Shown one piece after another: positions 1 through 9,439 of a stretch of DNA of 64,000 bases. A program made the position numbers and the translations under genes. The notes beneath the pieces are model-generated. The model was not told the DNA's origin and ran no database searches. It saw only the letters and a program-made list of their open reading frames with translations. Within the stretch, counting starts at the first letter, position 1; every line of letters begins with the position of its first letter. Source of the stretch: Acinetobacter sp. GSS19 (GTDB lineage: Bacteria > Pseudomonadota > Gammaproteobacteria > Pseudomonadales > Moraxellaceae); NCBI RefSeq assembly GCF_028621895.1, contig NZ_CP117520.1, positions 1,426,001-1,490,000 of the forward strand, written 5' to 3'.

Positions 1-65
1 GAGGTACTGTCATACAAGGCTAAACCGGTTTCATCACAAGAAGTTTCTAAGCCTAAAACGATCAT
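1..65 (-). CDS. tsaD: TsaD, tRNA threonylcarbamoyladenosine transferase (N-terminus only, cut by window edge)
   Basis: Reading the minus strand from an ATG at 63-65 gives M-I-V-L-G-L-E-T-S-C-D-E-T-G-L-A-L-Y-D-S before the left edge. This is the characteristic N-terminus of TsaD/Gcp (GIETSCDE-type motif). TsaD, with TsaB and TsaE, transfers threonylcarbamoyl to A37 of ANN-decoding tRNAs in the cytoplasm. It is divergent from rpsU, the usual arrangement in gammaproteobacteria. Only 21 codons are visible, so completeness cannot be judged. Confidence 0.9.
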   Translation of the reverse strand, partial: MIVLGLETSCDETGLALYDST

Positions 66-105
66 TCAACTGCCTATAAAGAATTTCAAAAATCACGCGA
101 AAGCT

Positions 106-133
106 ATTATAGACTTGTGATATGAGATGTAAA
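106..133 (-). promoter_or_regulatory. Probable sigma-70 promoter of tsaD
   Basis: On the minus strand TTTACA (133-128) is followed after 16 bases by a perfect TATAAT (111-106), about 40 bases before the tsaD start. It interleaves with the rpsU promoter on the other strand. Confidence 0.6.
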
Positions 134-143
134 TGAGTAAAAT
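115..143 (+). promoter_or_regulatory. Probable sigma-70 promoter of rpsU
   Basis: TTGTGA (115-120), 17-base spacer, TAAAAT (138-143). It lies about 70 bases upstream of rpsU, which has a clear GAGGA ribosome binding site at 199-203. Confidence 0.55.
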
Positions 144-210
144 ACGGCACTTCACTTGTGATCTAAGGCAATCCTGCCTTGATCTTATCCATAAACTATG
201 AGGATTCTTC

Positions 211-426
211 ATGCCACAAGTTAAATTGAAAGAAGGCGAACCAGTAGACGTAGCTATCCGTCGTTTCAAACGTTCTTGCGAAAAAGCAGGTGTTTTGGCT
301 GACGTACGTAAGCGTGAATTCTACGAAAAACCAACTCAAGAACGTAAGCGCAAAAAAGCGGCTGCTGTTAAGCGTTACCAAAAGAAATTGGCTCGCGAAT
401 CAGTTCGTACTACTCGCCTTTACTAA
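211..426 (+). CDS. rpsU: 30S ribosomal protein S21
   Basis: The 71-residue, strongly basic product matches bS21 in full: [18 protein letters not shown] at the N-terminus and a Lys/Arg-rich C-terminal half. S21 sits on the 30S platform near the anti-Shine-Dalgarno region and assists initiation. The start is fixed by GAGGA about 8 bases before the ATG. In enterobacteria rpsU heads the dnaG-rpoD macromolecular synthesis operon; here it is followed by the yqeY gene only, 31 bases downstream, so the two are probably co-transcribed. Confidence 0.97.
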
Positions 427-457
427 TTAATTTGTGATTGACTGCTTGGATACTTTA

Positions 458-904
458 ATGACTACTTTAAAAGATCAAATTACCGAAGTGTTGAAAACCT
501 CAATGCGTGCCCGTGATATGGCACAGGTAACCGTGATCCGTAGTCTGCAGGCAGCAATTAAGCAAATCGAAGTCGATGAGCGCAAAGAGCTTGACGGTGC
601 TCAGGTTCTTGCGGTCATTGAAAAGCAAATTAAACAACGTAAAGAATCGGTTAAAGCCTTTGAAGGTGCTGGCCGAGAAGATTTAGCTAGTAAAGAACAA
701 GCCGAAATTGAGGTGCTATCTCAGTTTCTACCAGAAGCTATGACTGAGGAAGAGCTTGATTCTCTCATTGAGCAAACCATTGTTGCTCAAGGTGCTACTA
801 GCATGAAAGATATGGGTAAGGTGATGAATTCTCTGCGTCCGCTCATAGCCGGGCGCGCCGATCCTGCGCTAGTTTCGAGTAAAATTAAAGCCAAACTTGG
901 CTAA
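458..904 (+). CDS. GatB/YqeY domain protein
   Basis: The 148-residue product is a full-length YqeY-family protein, related to the tRNA-binding tail domain of the GatB amidotransferase subunit. Visible landmarks are VTVIRSLQAAIKQIEVDER near the N-terminus, IKQRKESVKAFEGAGREDLASKE in the middle, LSQFLPEAMTEEEL, and the C-terminal GRADPALVSSKIKAKL. A GTG at 434 would add eight residues; the ATG at 458 fits the family start better. Family members have a proposed role in tRNA-linked metabolism, but the exact function of the free-standing protein is unsettled. It follows rpsU closely, as in many gammaproteobacteria. Confidence 0.9.
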   Translation: MTTLKDQITEVLKTSMRARDMAQVTVIRSLQAAIKQIEVDERKELDGAQVLAVIEKQIKQRKESVKAFEGAGREDLASKEQAEIEVLSQFLPEAMTEEELDSLIEQTIVAQGATSMKDMGKVMNSLRPLIAGRADPALVSSKIKAKLG

Positions 905-1088
905 TTTTAGTCTTTCTTAAACACGTTCCAGCTATATCTGATTGATCTATTTCGCTAGAAATAGCATAGATATGCTCATGTTTTAATCATTACTGTATAA
1001 GTCATTCGTCGACCAAACCATTTGAAACAAACATTTTGTCCTTTCTCCTTTCAGAATTATTCGTGTTTTCGTAAATTTCAGAACGCGA

Positions 1089-2540
1089 TTAGATTTTCAT
1101 TTGCCGTTCAAATTGCATTTGCTTTAAACGCCGGTCAATAGTTGCAGAAATTGCACTGTTCTCTTTAGCAAGCCGCTGCGCATGTAACAATGAACGAATC
1201 GCTGTTTCCTCTTGCCCTGACCAGTACTCGGCTTCAGCGCGATAACGCAAAACATTGACGGTATATAAAGGTGACTGCCGCTGTAAAGCCGCTGTTTGCT
1301 GCATCAGACGCCAAACCTGCAAATCTCTTGGATTTTTGTCAATCCAGCTCTGTAATAAAGTCTGCGCTTGCCCCGCTTGCTGCTGACGAATTAACACTTC
1401 CGCCAGCTTCAAAGCCAATGCTCGGTTTTCAGGCATAATCCGTTGCTGAGCAGCAACCGTCTGATTGGCTTGGACTAACTGGTTTTGTCCCAAATAAATA
1501 TCAGTTTGCAACAAAGTCAGCAGATGATGCTGTGTCATCTGAACTTTAACCTGATTCAATACCTGCTGTGCTTCGGCATATTCTCCACGTTTCAGATAAA
1601 AGCTTGCTAATGCAAGCTGCCCAGCAGCGCTGTTTTGTGCCAAGCTCTTTAGCTGAGACTCAGAGGTCTGATTGGTCAAAACAGCTGTATACCACTTGAG
1701 GATTTCAAAATCCAAATCACTCGCCTGCAGAGATTTTTTTGGCAGTTGATGCGCTCGTAATCGTGCTTCACTCATACGCTCCGTCGTGAGCGGATGTGTC
1801 AACCAGAAATCCGGCAGAAAACTCACCCGGCTGGTCGAGCGATGCATGATTTCGAAAAAATCAGCCATACTTTCAGGATTATAGCCCGCCGTATACATAT
1901 ATTGCATGCCGATCCGGTCTGCTTCACGCTCCTGATTACGGCTATAGGTTAACTGCTGATCCATCAACGCTGCTTGTGAACCCATCATCACGGCTGCACC
2001 GGCATCACCATTTGCCTGCGAAGCAATCGCAGCACCAACCAACACACCCGCTAGTGCGAGTAAGCCTTGCCCTTTAAAAGCTTCTTGTGAACGACTGTAA
2101 TGGCGCTGGCTGACATGAGCGACCTCATGTGCGATCACGCCTGCAACTTCATCCATATTACGTGCAGTGGTGATTAGCCCTGTATTAAGAGCAAACAAAC
2201 CGCCAGGCACAGCAAAGGCATTGATTTGCGGATCATTAATTAATAGCAGACCAATCGGTTGGCCCAATTGCGCTTGACTTTGCACACGCGCAAACACCTC
2301 CATAAACTGGTCTTCCAGCCATGGATCCTGCAATACAGGCATTTGCTGCTGCACCTGACGATAAACTTTTTCGCCAATCAGGCGTTCATTTTGCTGGTCA
2401 ATCAACCCGATGCCCGTGGCAATTTCGGGCACATCAAACTGACTAGCTTGAGGAGCAGGATAAAACGGCTGTGCAAGCCCCATCATCGAAGCCCAACTTA
2501 GTCCAACAGTCAAGAATACCCGTTTCAATGCCACACCCAA
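1089..2540 (-). CDS. BepA/YfgC-like periplasmic M48 metalloprotease with TPR region
   Basis: The 483-residue product has an N-terminal signal peptide (about 1-23, cleavage near GLAQ), an M48 peptidase domain with HEVAH at 138-142 and a downstream EREAD glutamate ligand near 206, and a C-terminal TPR-like half (about 280-480). This is the layout and length of E. coli BepA, which degrades or chaperones stalled LptD and other outer-membrane proteins at the BAM complex. All zinc ligands are present, so activity is expected. The gene is transcribed alone, upstream of no same-strand partner closer than 69 bases. It is one of four M48-family proteins in this window. Confidence 0.88.
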   Translation of the reverse strand: MGVALKRVFLTVGLSWASMMGLAQPFYPAPQASQFDVPEIATGIGLIDQQNERLIGEKVYRQVQQQMPVLQDPWLEDQFMEVFARVQSQAQLGQPIGLLLINDPQINAFAVPGGLFALNTGLITTARNMDEVAGVIAHEVAHVSQRHYSRSQEAFKGQGLLALAGVLVGAAIASQANGDAGAAVMMGSQAALMDQQLTYSRNQEREADRIGMQYMYTAGYNPESMADFFEIMHRSTSRVSFLPDFWLTHPLTTERMSEARLRAHQLPKKSLQASDLDFEILKWYTAVLTNQTSESQLKSLAQNSAAGQLALASFYLKRGEYAEAQQVLNQVKVQMTQHHLLTLLQTDIYLGQNQLVQANQTVAAQQRIMPENRALALKLAEVLIRQQQAGQAQTLLQSWIDKNPRDLQVWRLMQQTAALQRQSPLYTVNVLRYRAEAEYWSGQEETAIRSLLHAQRLAKENSAISATIDRRLKQMQFERQMKI

Positions 2541-2609
2541 ATTTATACTGTCAGATTTAGACTATAGCATTGAAAATAGGAAAGATTCGCAAGGAAGTGT
2601 TATCAAATT

Positions 2610-3578
2610 TTAACGAAAATCAGGGTTCACTATATAACGAGGCGTACGCCCTTCTAAAGCATCGACCAAGTTACGATAGGCCAGCTCAACCATTTTTTTT
2701 CGGGTTTCGGCCGTCGCAGAACCAATATGCGGCAAAGTCACAACATTCGGCAAACTGAACAACGGCGATTCTTGTAATGGCTCTTTTTCATAAACATCAA
2801 GACCCGCTGCAAAGATTTTCCCTTGCTGCAAGACCTCGATTAAAGCGGCTTCATCAACGACAGATCCGCGGGCAATATTGACAAATACTGCATGTGACTG
2901 CATTTGAGCAAATTCTTTGGCACCCATCAAGGCCTGAGAATCAGCATTCAAATCAACAGCAATCACCACAAAGTCCGAACGCTGGAGTAATTCTGGAAGA
3001 CCACAGTATTGCGCATTTAGGGGTTGCGCCATTTCAATCTTTTCACGGCGGTTATGGTACAAGATATTCATATTGAAACCATAAAAGCCACGGCGGGCAA
3101 TCGCTGCACCAATATGACCTAAACCGACGATTCCCAAAGTTTTGCCAAAAACATCCTGGCCAAATTGTGCTGGGCCGGCTGTTCTCTTCCATTGTCCCTG
3201 TTTAGTCCATACATCGAGTTCTGTGACTTTGCGTGCAGCACTCATCAACAAGGTAAAAGCCAGATCTGCTGTAGTTTCTGTGAGCACATGCGGCGTATTG
3301 GTCAACCAGATCTTGCGCTGGTTCAGATAATCTACATCGTAATTGTCGTAGCCCACCGTAACACTGGAAATGACTTTAAGCTGCTGGGCGGTGGCCAGAT
3401 TTTTTTCATTTAATAAACGCCCCGCACCAATCAAACCATCAGCATCCACAACGTGCGCACGCAACTGTTCATTCACATCACCCTGCTTCGGGTCGATTTG
3501 CACAACCTCATACACTTGCTGTAAACGGCTCAGAATTTCAGTATCGATCTGGCTAAACACCACCACTTTTTTACGCAT
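2610..3578 (-). CDS. D-2-hydroxyacid dehydrogenase (GhrB-like glyoxylate/hydroxypyruvate reductase)
   Basis: The 322-residue protein has the two-domain D-isomer-specific 2-hydroxyacid dehydrogenase fold: a Rossmann motif VGLGHIGAAIARR near 150, the catalytic Arg in NIARGSVVD, the Glu in DVYEKEP and the catalytic His in LPHIGSATAETR. The closest named types are GhrB and glycerate dehydrogenase, which reduce glyoxylate or hydroxypyruvate with NAD(P)H. Substrate cannot be fixed from sequence. Its ATG overlaps the TAA of the upstream HolD-like gene (TAATG), which indicates translational coupling and co-transcription. Confidence 0.88.
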   Translation of the reverse strand: MRKKVVVFSQIDTEILSRLQQVYEVVQIDPKQGDVNEQLRAHVVDADGLIGAGRLLNEKNLATAQQLKVISSVTVGYDNYDVDYLNQRKIWLTNTPHVLTETTADLAFTLLMSAARKVTELDVWTKQGQWKRTAGPAQFGQDVFGKTLGIVGLGHIGAAIARRGFYGFNMNILYHNRREKIEMAQPLNAQYCGLPELLQRSDFVVIAVDLNADSQALMGAKEFAQMQSHAVFVNIARGSVVDEAALIEVLQQGKIFAAGLDVYEKEPLQESPLFSLPNVVTLPHIGSATAETRKKMVELAYRNLVDALEGRTPRYIVNPDFR

Positions 3579-4231
3579 TAGTCATCCATTGAATTAGGTT
3601 TATTTTGCATATAGTGCCACAACTGCTGTTTGAATTGCGGCTGTTGTAACATCTGCTCCAAACTCGGTAAAGCGACTCGTATGGAGTGTTGAAGATACGG
3701 AATATCGCCTAGTATGATCAAGTTTTTATCCAAACTCATGGCATCAATAAATCCCTGAATATAACTCTGAAAGCCGCGACTGTCTTGCAAATGCGGCAAT
3801 GGAAATGGCCATTTCAACTCATGAAACTGGCTTGGTAGCGCTGTCTGAATATTGAACCACAAACGCTGCTGCTGCTCGGACAATACAGTCGCATCAAGCA
3901 AAATCACACAATGAGGCAAACTACAGGCTTGCAGCGTAAAAGGAGCAATTTGCTCACTATGGGTCGTCTCAGGCACTATTATGCGCTGTTCAACAACGAC
4001 CGTCGCTTCAACCCGAGCAGGCACAGGTGCTTCTACTACAGGCGGCCTTTTTTCTTGTTTTTTAACAGGGACACTGGTTGTTATAGCCAGATCAACGTGT
4101 GTAGCAGGGTGCTCTGGTGACTGATCTCGCCAGAGGGAAGGACAACTTTTCTCCTGGCGTAGTGCATCTTTGGGAACCCATAGGTCGATTCCCAAGGCCG
4201 CCAGTCTACTGCGCTGTTGCCCCATCATCAT
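3578..4231 (-). CDS. Probable divergent DNA polymerase III psi subunit (HolD-like)
   Basis: The 217-residue protein has three parts: an N-terminal motif RSRLAALGIDLWVPKDAL, a proline-, valine- and glutamate-rich linker (about 30-105), and a C-terminal alpha/beta domain. The N-terminus resembles E. coli HolD (QLQQLGITQWSLRRPGAL). The C-terminal LPSLEQMLQQPQFKQQLWHYM resembles HolD SPALTDLRANPTARAALWQQI. Psi bridges the clamp loader and chi/SSB. Family psi is about 137 residues, so this one would be enlarged by the linker. Three consecutive ATG codons end at 4231; a TTG at 4252 is less likely as the start. The call rests on motif similarity that I recall, not on a search; the alternative is an uncharacterised Acinetobacter protein. 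Confidence 0.5.
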   Translation of the reverse strand: MMMGQQRSRLAALGIDLWVPKDALRQEKSCPSLWRDQSPEHPATHVDLAITTSVPVKKQEKRPPVVEAPVPARVEATVVVEQRIIVPETTHSEQIAPFTLQACSLPHCVILLDATVLSEQQQRLWFNIQTALPSQFHELKWPFPLPHLQDSRGFQSYIQGFIDAMSLDKNLIILGDIPYLQHSIRVALPSLEQMLQQPQFKQQLWHYMQNKPNSMDD

Positions 4232-4327
4232 ACTATTTTCGTCGTCTCGCAAATTTGCACTATTTTAGCCGGTTTAAGCGGGTCACGCTGTGCTTTCTTT
4301 ACTGAGCTTGGACAATTCACGTCCAGA

Positions 4328-6214
4328 TCAAACAATCACAATACTGCTCTTTTTCTGCATTTGATCGACAATTTCATCGGTTTCAAAACCCAAACGCCAA
4401 TATAGCAATTCGAGCACGTCCAACTCATCCTGCGTGATAATCCGATCCTGCCACAAACATAACTCGGCAACTGCCAAAATCATCAGTCGATCACGCAACA
4501 ACAAGCCAGCAATGTCATTCAGAATCTCTGCCAAATCAATCGGCTCATCCGAAATTTCTTCGTAAAGCGGCAATTCATCTGTATTCAACACACGCTGCAA
4601 AATTTGATGACGCACATCAAACTGATTTAAGGTATTGATTTGCTGAACATGCAACAACGCATCGATCAAACGCACAACTTGAGGCTTCACATCTTCCAGT
4701 GAAGTGGGCGTATGCAACGGCATAAGACCCAGCCGATATTTGACACGCTCTAACAGCAAGGCATCTAACAGGCCAATCTCTCCATCTTCCTGAATGATCC
4801 GTGCCAACTTGGTCAGAAATTGTCGTCCCACGGTCGCAGGCATTTTTCCAATCGTCTGACACGCATCATGAAAGATCTGAATATGCACCCGCCCATCCAA
4901 ATGCAATAAAGCATCAATGATCGCACGGCTGACCTCGGCATCTTGTGGAATAAACTCACGGTACTGACGGATCATCAGAATCGCCACCATGACCTCACGT
5001 GCTCCAGTAGAAGTCTGTAATGCTCGCTGCAACAGCTCAGGACGCGACATGTTTTGTCGAATCTGACGTTTTAAGGGTTTGATGGCATCTTTAATTGCAA
5101 AACTGATCGGAGATAAGCGCAGCAGGGGCAAAGGCTGAGGTGAGGTCCATGGATGATAAGTTTCCTGATCCATTTCGTCCATCATTTGCGACATGCTAAA
5201 TTTTGGATGTGGACCCAGTTTCAAATTTTCCAGACGTAAATCCTGTAACAGATGCGGATTTAACTTATAGAGACGATCCTGAATACTCGGATGAATATTC
5301 AACCAGCTTTGTGGGCTTAACGAGTTGGCAAAACACATATGGGCTATCGATTCAGAGTATTCACTGTGAATCTGTGATCCGGCATGATGCACATAAATTC
5401 TTAATAAGGTCTGGATATTCGCATCATTACGTATCAACAACTTGGTTTCCTGATCGTTTCGGAAAGTGCGTCCACCCAAAGTTAAATATTTAATAAAACG
5501 AGAAATCATTACCCCTAGGCTACCCACTAGCCAGATCAGCCCGCCAGCAGCCACCAGAATCGTTTCAAACTTATTGCCGCGTTTCGATCCAGGTGAATCA
5601 AAACCGCATTTGGCAATATGACTACCCCATCGGCTAAATGTCGTCAGACCACTGTACAACACCTTTAAACGGGTATTTTCAGCCGTCTCCCCTGATAGAA
5701 TTTGGCTAAATTCATGACTGAGCAAGCCATAGAGTTCCAGCTCATCCAGATTTTGTAGTGCCCCCCAGGTCAGGATAATCACCGTGTCCTGTGGCGAAAA
5801 GCCTGCAGTAAATGCATTGACGCCAACCTCGTCAGACAGTACATAGATCCCTGGGGGTTCAATACTAAAATTCTGCGCCAACTGTTCCGTCAGTCGCAAG
5901 ACTGTCATTTCTTCCGGGGTACTTTCCAAGGCATTCAAGCGTCGTGCTTTGATCTGTTTGGCCAACCAATGGCCACCTTCACGAAAAACATAGAATTCAT
6001 GTACCACCGATCCAAGCATAATTGAGAGAATGACTAAAACAAAATAAGGACTAAAACGATGCCAGAGGATGGGCTGATCTGGCTCAAAATAATGCACAAT
6101 CAAGCCAAAACAAGCATTCAAGATAAAAATTGTGAGGATGACCGCCAATATACACATACTGGCAGACCACCTCATGTTCTTATTTTTGATTAAATAGCGA
6201 CTTACATCTTTCAA
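4328..6214 (-). CDS. M48-like membrane protein with degenerate zinc motif
   Basis: The 628-residue protein has two N-terminal membrane spans (about 18-42 and 55-75), an M48/HtpX-like domain (SDEVGVNAFTAGFSPQD, then the active-site helix), a further hydrophobic stretch near 215-245, and a long helical C-terminal cytosolic-type region (about 330-620). The expected HExxH reads H167-E-F-S-Q171: the second zinc histidine is glutamine (CAA, 5704-5702). The following SGETAEN still resembles the family's NGDMRLN block. Catalysis is therefore doubtful; it may be a pseudoprotease or adaptor. It lies 96 bases upstream of the HolD-like gene on the same strand and may share its transcript. Confidence 0.75.
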   Translation of the reverse strand: MKDVSRYLIKNKNMRWSASMCILAVILTIFILNACFGLIVHYFEPDQPILWHRFSPYFVLVILSIMLGSVVHEFYVFREGGHWLAKQIKARRLNALESTPEEMTVLRLTEQLAQNFSIEPPGIYVLSDEVGVNAFTAGFSPQDTVIILTWGALQNLDELELYGLLSHEFSQILSGETAENTRLKVLYSGLTTFSRWGSHIAKCGFDSPGSKRGNKFETILVAAGGLIWLVGSLGVMISRFIKYLTLGGRTFRNDQETKLLIRNDANIQTLLRIYVHHAGSQIHSEYSESIAHMCFANSLSPQSWLNIHPSIQDRLYKLNPHLLQDLRLENLKLGPHPKFSMSQMMDEMDQETYHPWTSPQPLPLLRLSPISFAIKDAIKPLKRQIRQNMSRPELLQRALQTSTGAREVMVAILMIRQYREFIPQDAEVSRAIIDALLHLDGRVHIQIFHDACQTIGKMPATVGRQFLTKLARIIQEDGEIGLLDALLLERVKYRLGLMPLHTPTSLEDVKPQVVRLIDALLHVQQINTLNQFDVRHQILQRVLNTDELPLYEEISDEPIDLAEILNDIAGLLLRDRLMILAVAELCLWQDRIITQDELDVLELLYWRLGFETDEIVDQMQKKSSIVIV

Positions 6215-6255
6215 TGTAAAACTTCCCTATTACATTGTTGAGCCACATCATAAAG

Positions 6256-6284
6256 AAAAAAAGCGGGAAAAACCCGCTTTTTTT
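6256..6284 (-). terminator. Rho-independent terminator after purF
   Basis: GCGGG/CCCGC stem with flanking A/T tracts, placed 12 bases after the purF stop. It reads as a terminator on both strands but serves purF. Confidence 0.85.
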
Positions 6285-6295
6285 GCTCGTGATAC

Positions 6296-7834
6296 TTAGC
6301 CTTCCATTACACCAGATAGATCAACGGATGCAGCATCAATATTTACATCAATATAGCCATCTTTTTTCTTTTTGGCTGAGTCACTGCGCTTTTGCTGTAA
6401 ATCATCCAGATACTGTTCATCAATACCACCCGTCACATACACTCCATCAAATACGGAACAATCAAATTCAGTGAGATGAGGCACTTTTTTGGTTCGTACC
6501 GCATCTTTCAAATCTTCCAGATCTTGGAAAATCAGACGGTCTGCACCAATTTCTTGACGGATTTCTTCAACTGAACGATGCGCTGCAATCAACTCTGATT
6601 TGGCTGGCATATCGATACCATAGACGTTTGGATATTTCACCATGGGTGCAGCAGAAGCAAAGAATACTTTCTTGGCACCAGCATCACGGGCCATCTGAAT
6701 GATTTCGTTACAGGTTGTACCACGTACAATCGAGTCATCCACAAGCAAGACATTTTTATCTTTAAACTCAAGCTCTACTGGATTCAACTTTTGACGCACT
6801 GACTTTTTACGCTGTTGCTGACCTGGCATGATAAAGGTACGACCGATATAACGGTTTTTCATAAACCCTTCACGGAAAGTCACACCAAGTTTATTACCGA
6901 GTTCCAGAGCTGCAGTACGACTGGTGTCCGGAATTGGAATCACCACATCAATCTCATGGTCTTCACCCCACTCGCGCAGGATTTTATTGGCCAGGGTTTC
7001 ACCCATACGCAAACGCGCTTTATACACCGAAATGCCATCAATGGTTGCATCTGGACGCGCGAAATACACATATTCAAAAATACATGGATGGTATTGCGGA
7101 TTAGTCGCACATTGCTGTGTAAATAACTCCCCCTCTGCATTGATGAAAATTGCTTCACCTGGGGCAATATCACGCTCGATCTTAAAGCCAAGCGCTGTAA
7201 TCGCAACAGATTCAGATGCAATGATATATTCAGTGCCCTGCTCTGTTTCACGCGAACCATAAATCAATGGACGGATACCATGCGGATCACGGAAACCAAC
7301 CAAGCCATGGCCAGTAATCATCGCCACAACACCATATGCACCTTTGCAACGTTCATGCACGCGGCTAACCGTATGGAAGATGTCTTCCGCAGTTGGTGAA
7401 AACTTATTACATTTTTGCAATTCATGTGCAAACACATTCAGCAAAACTTCCGAATCAGAATCGGTATTCATGTGACGCAAGTCAGTCTTGAACAGATCTT
7501 CATGAATTTCTTCTGCATTGGTCAAGTTACCGTTGTGGGCCAAGGTAATGCCGTACGGAGAGTTCACATAGAAAGGCTGTGCTTCAGCACTGCTTGATGA
7601 ACCTGCAGTTGGATAGCGCACATGGCCAATACCGTAATTGCCCAACAATGCACGCATGTGACGAGTATGAAACACGTCACGCACCATGCCATTATCTTTA
7701 CGCAAGAATAAACGGCCATCTTGGCAAGTTACAATCCCTGCTGCATCTTGTCCCCGATGTTGTAACATCGTCAATGCATCAAACAACATTTGGTTAACAG
7801 GTGATTTACCAGCTATACCAACTACTCCACACAT
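6296..7834 (-). CDS. purF: Amidophosphoribosyltransferase
   Basis: The 512-residue enzyme catalyses the first committed step of purine synthesis: PRPP plus glutamine to 5-phosphoribosylamine. The nucleophile Cys2 follows the start Met (M-C-G-V-V-G-I). The N-terminal Ntn glutaminase domain includes [11 protein letters not shown]. The C-terminal phosphoribosyltransferase domain has the PRPP loop in [18 protein letters not shown]. Length agrees with the family. It is the last gene of pyrD-cvpA-purF; cvpA ends 25 bases upstream. The cvpA-purF pairing is conserved across proteobacteria. Confidence 0.97.
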   Translation of the reverse strand: MCGVVGIAGKSPVNQMLFDALTMLQHRGQDAAGIVTCQDGRLFLRKDNGMVRDVFHTRHMRALLGNYGIGHVRYPTAGSSSSAEAQPFYVNSPYGITLAHNGNLTNAEEIHEDLFKTDLRHMNTDSDSEVLLNVFAHELQKCNKFSPTAEDIFHTVSRVHERCKGAYGVVAMITGHGLVGFRDPHGIRPLIYGSRETEQGTEYIIASESVAITALGFKIERDIAPGEAIFINAEGELFTQQCATNPQYHPCIFEYVYFARPDATIDGISVYKARLRMGETLANKILREWGEDHEIDVVIPIPDTSRTAALELGNKLGVTFREGFMKNRYIGRTFIMPGQQQRKKSVRQKLNPVELEFKDKNVLLVDDSIVRGTTCNEIIQMARDAGAKKVFFASAAPMVKYPNVYGIDMPAKSELIAAHRSVEEIRQEIGADRLIFQDLEDLKDAVRTKKVPHLTEFDCSVFDGVYVTGGIDEQYLDDLQQKRSDSAKKKKDGYIDVNIDAASVDLSGVMEG

Positions 7835-7859
7835 AGCAACCTCGCAGACCAGCTAGGGA

Positions 7860-8432
7860 TTAATTAAAAGGATTATTTGTTGAATGTTCTGACCGTGACT
7901 TCACAGGATCAGAAACGGAAGGTTGATGAGAACCTTCTTCGGACTTCATTTGTTTCCACGCTTCACTCGCCACGTCTTTCGACACTTCACTGGCCATCGG
8001 CGCATAAGGTAATAAATTCTGAATAAATTTGGACTGTTTCCAGTGTGGGGAACTTTCTACCCAAGGACCCAGTCCTTGCATAGTGATCAGTACAATCAGC
8101 AGACCTTTTAATGTTCCAAAAGCACCACCTGCCAAACGGTTTATGGGGCCAAGTTTGAGGGATTTCAACACACCATTTAAGATCGAAGTCACCAGCCAGG
8201 TACAAACAATGATAAACAGCACAATAAATGCAAAGGCCGCAATCTTTTGCACCACCGGATCCTGACTCAGTGCCTGCATGGAGGGTGCGAGCAGATTGGC
8301 ATATTTTGCACCCACAATTAGGGCAAAAATCCATCCAACCAAGTTCGCAAAGGCTTTTAGCAATCCTTGTCGCAAACCGTTTAGCCCCCCAATGAGCAAA
8401 ATTATCAGGATAATGAGATCAAGGGTGTTCAT
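7860..8432 (-). CDS. cvpA: CvpA family inner-membrane protein
   Basis: The 190-residue protein starts with LDLIILIILLIGGLNGLRQG and has four hydrophobic segments (about 4-22, 27-45, 63-85 and 100-120), typical of CvpA, followed by a polar cytosolic tail rich in Ser and Lys. CvpA is an inner-membrane protein named for colicin V production and since linked to envelope stress and bile resistance; its molecular role is not settled. The start codon lies 2 bases after the pyrD stop, so it is tightly coupled to pyrD and lies directly upstream of purF. Confidence 0.92.
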   Translation of the reverse strand: MNTLDLIILIILLIGGLNGLRQGLLKAFANLVGWIFALIVGAKYANLLAPSMQALSQDPVVQKIAAFAFIVLFIIVCTWLVTSILNGVLKSLKLGPINRLAGGAFGTLKGLLIVLITMQGLGPWVESSPHWKQSKFIQNLLPYAPMASEVSKDVASEAWKQMKSEEGSHQPSVSDPVKSRSEHSTNNPFN

Positions 8433-8434
8433 AA

Positions 8435-9439
8435 TCAGGTCATGGCATCGACGCAGTCTTTGATCAGACTTGGTCCCGTATAGATTAAACCACTGTACAC
8501 TTGCACGAGCGTTGCACCGGCTTGCTGTTTTGCAAGTGCTTGCTCTCCTGACACAATACCACCAACACCAATTAATGGGATTTTATTTTGCAACAATTCA
8601 GCAAAACGACTTAAACATGCTGTGCTTTTCTCGAAGACTGGCGCACCAGATAAACCACCTGCTTCATCACCAAATGGCAGATTTTTCACCCCTTCGCGTG
8701 ACAAAGTGGTATTGGTTACAATCAAACCATCGATCTTGAATTGCAGCAATTTTGCTGCAATAAATTCAATTTCATCAGGATTCAGGTCAGGCGCAACCTT
8801 CAATACGAGTGGTACATAATGCTGATACTCTTCAGCCAATTGCAGCTGACGATTTTTTAAGGTTTCCAATAATTCTGTTAATGCATCGCCACTTTGCAAG
8901 CTACGCAGGTTTTTGGTATTCGGTGAAGAAATATTAACCGTAATATAAGAGGCGTAGTTATAGACTTTTTCCAAGCAAATCAGATAATCATCGACTGCTT
9001 TTTCCACTGGCGTATCAGCATTTTTACCAATATTAATACCCAATACACCTTTGAATTTTGCTGCTTTTACATTTTCAATCAGCTGATCCACACCAGCATT
9101 ATTAAAACCCATACGGTTAATAATCGCTTTGGCTTCAGGGATACGGAATAGACGTGGTTGAGGATTGCCTGGTTGAGAACGCGGTGTAATCGTTCCGATT
9201 TCAATAAAGCCGAAACCGAGTGCCGCCAACGCATCAATATAAGCACCGTTTTTATCTAGACCGGCTGCTAAACCCACTGGGTTAGGAAACTGAATCCCCA
9301 TACAGGTAACCGGTTTTGCAATACTATTCGCGCGGATCACGCCCATTTGATGGGCGGATTTCAGTAAGGATAATGTCAAATCATGCGCACGCTCTGGTGC
9401 TAAAGAAAACAACAAAGGGCGAGCCAGTGAATACAACAT
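8435..9439 (-). CDS. pyrD: Dihydroorotate dehydrogenase (quinone), class 2
   Basis: The 334-residue enzyme oxidises dihydroorotate to orotate, passing electrons to membrane quinones. The N-terminal amphipathic extension ([25 protein letters not shown]) marks the membrane-bound class 2 type. FMN and substrate motifs are visible: [28 protein letters not shown] (with the class 2 catalytic Ser) and [12 protein letters not shown]. It is the first gene of pyrD-cvpA-purF, which joins a pyrimidine step to the first purine step in one transcription unit. Confidence 0.96.
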   Translation of the reverse strand: MLYSLARPLLFSLAPERAHDLTLSLLKSAHQMGVIRANSIAKPVTCMGIQFPNPVGLAAGLDKNGAYIDALAALGFGFIEIGTITPRSQPGNPQPRLFRIPEAKAIINRMGFNNAGVDQLIENVKAAKFKGVLGINIGKNADTPVEKAVDDYLICLEKVYNYASYITVNISSPNTKNLRSLQSGDALTELLETLKNRQLQLAEEYQHYVPLVLKVAPDLNPDEIEFIAAKLLQFKIDGLIVTNTTLSREGVKNLPFGDEAGGLSGAPVFEKSTACLSRFAELLQNKIPLIGVGGIVSGEQALAKQQAGATLVQVYSGLIYTGPSLIKDCVDAMT

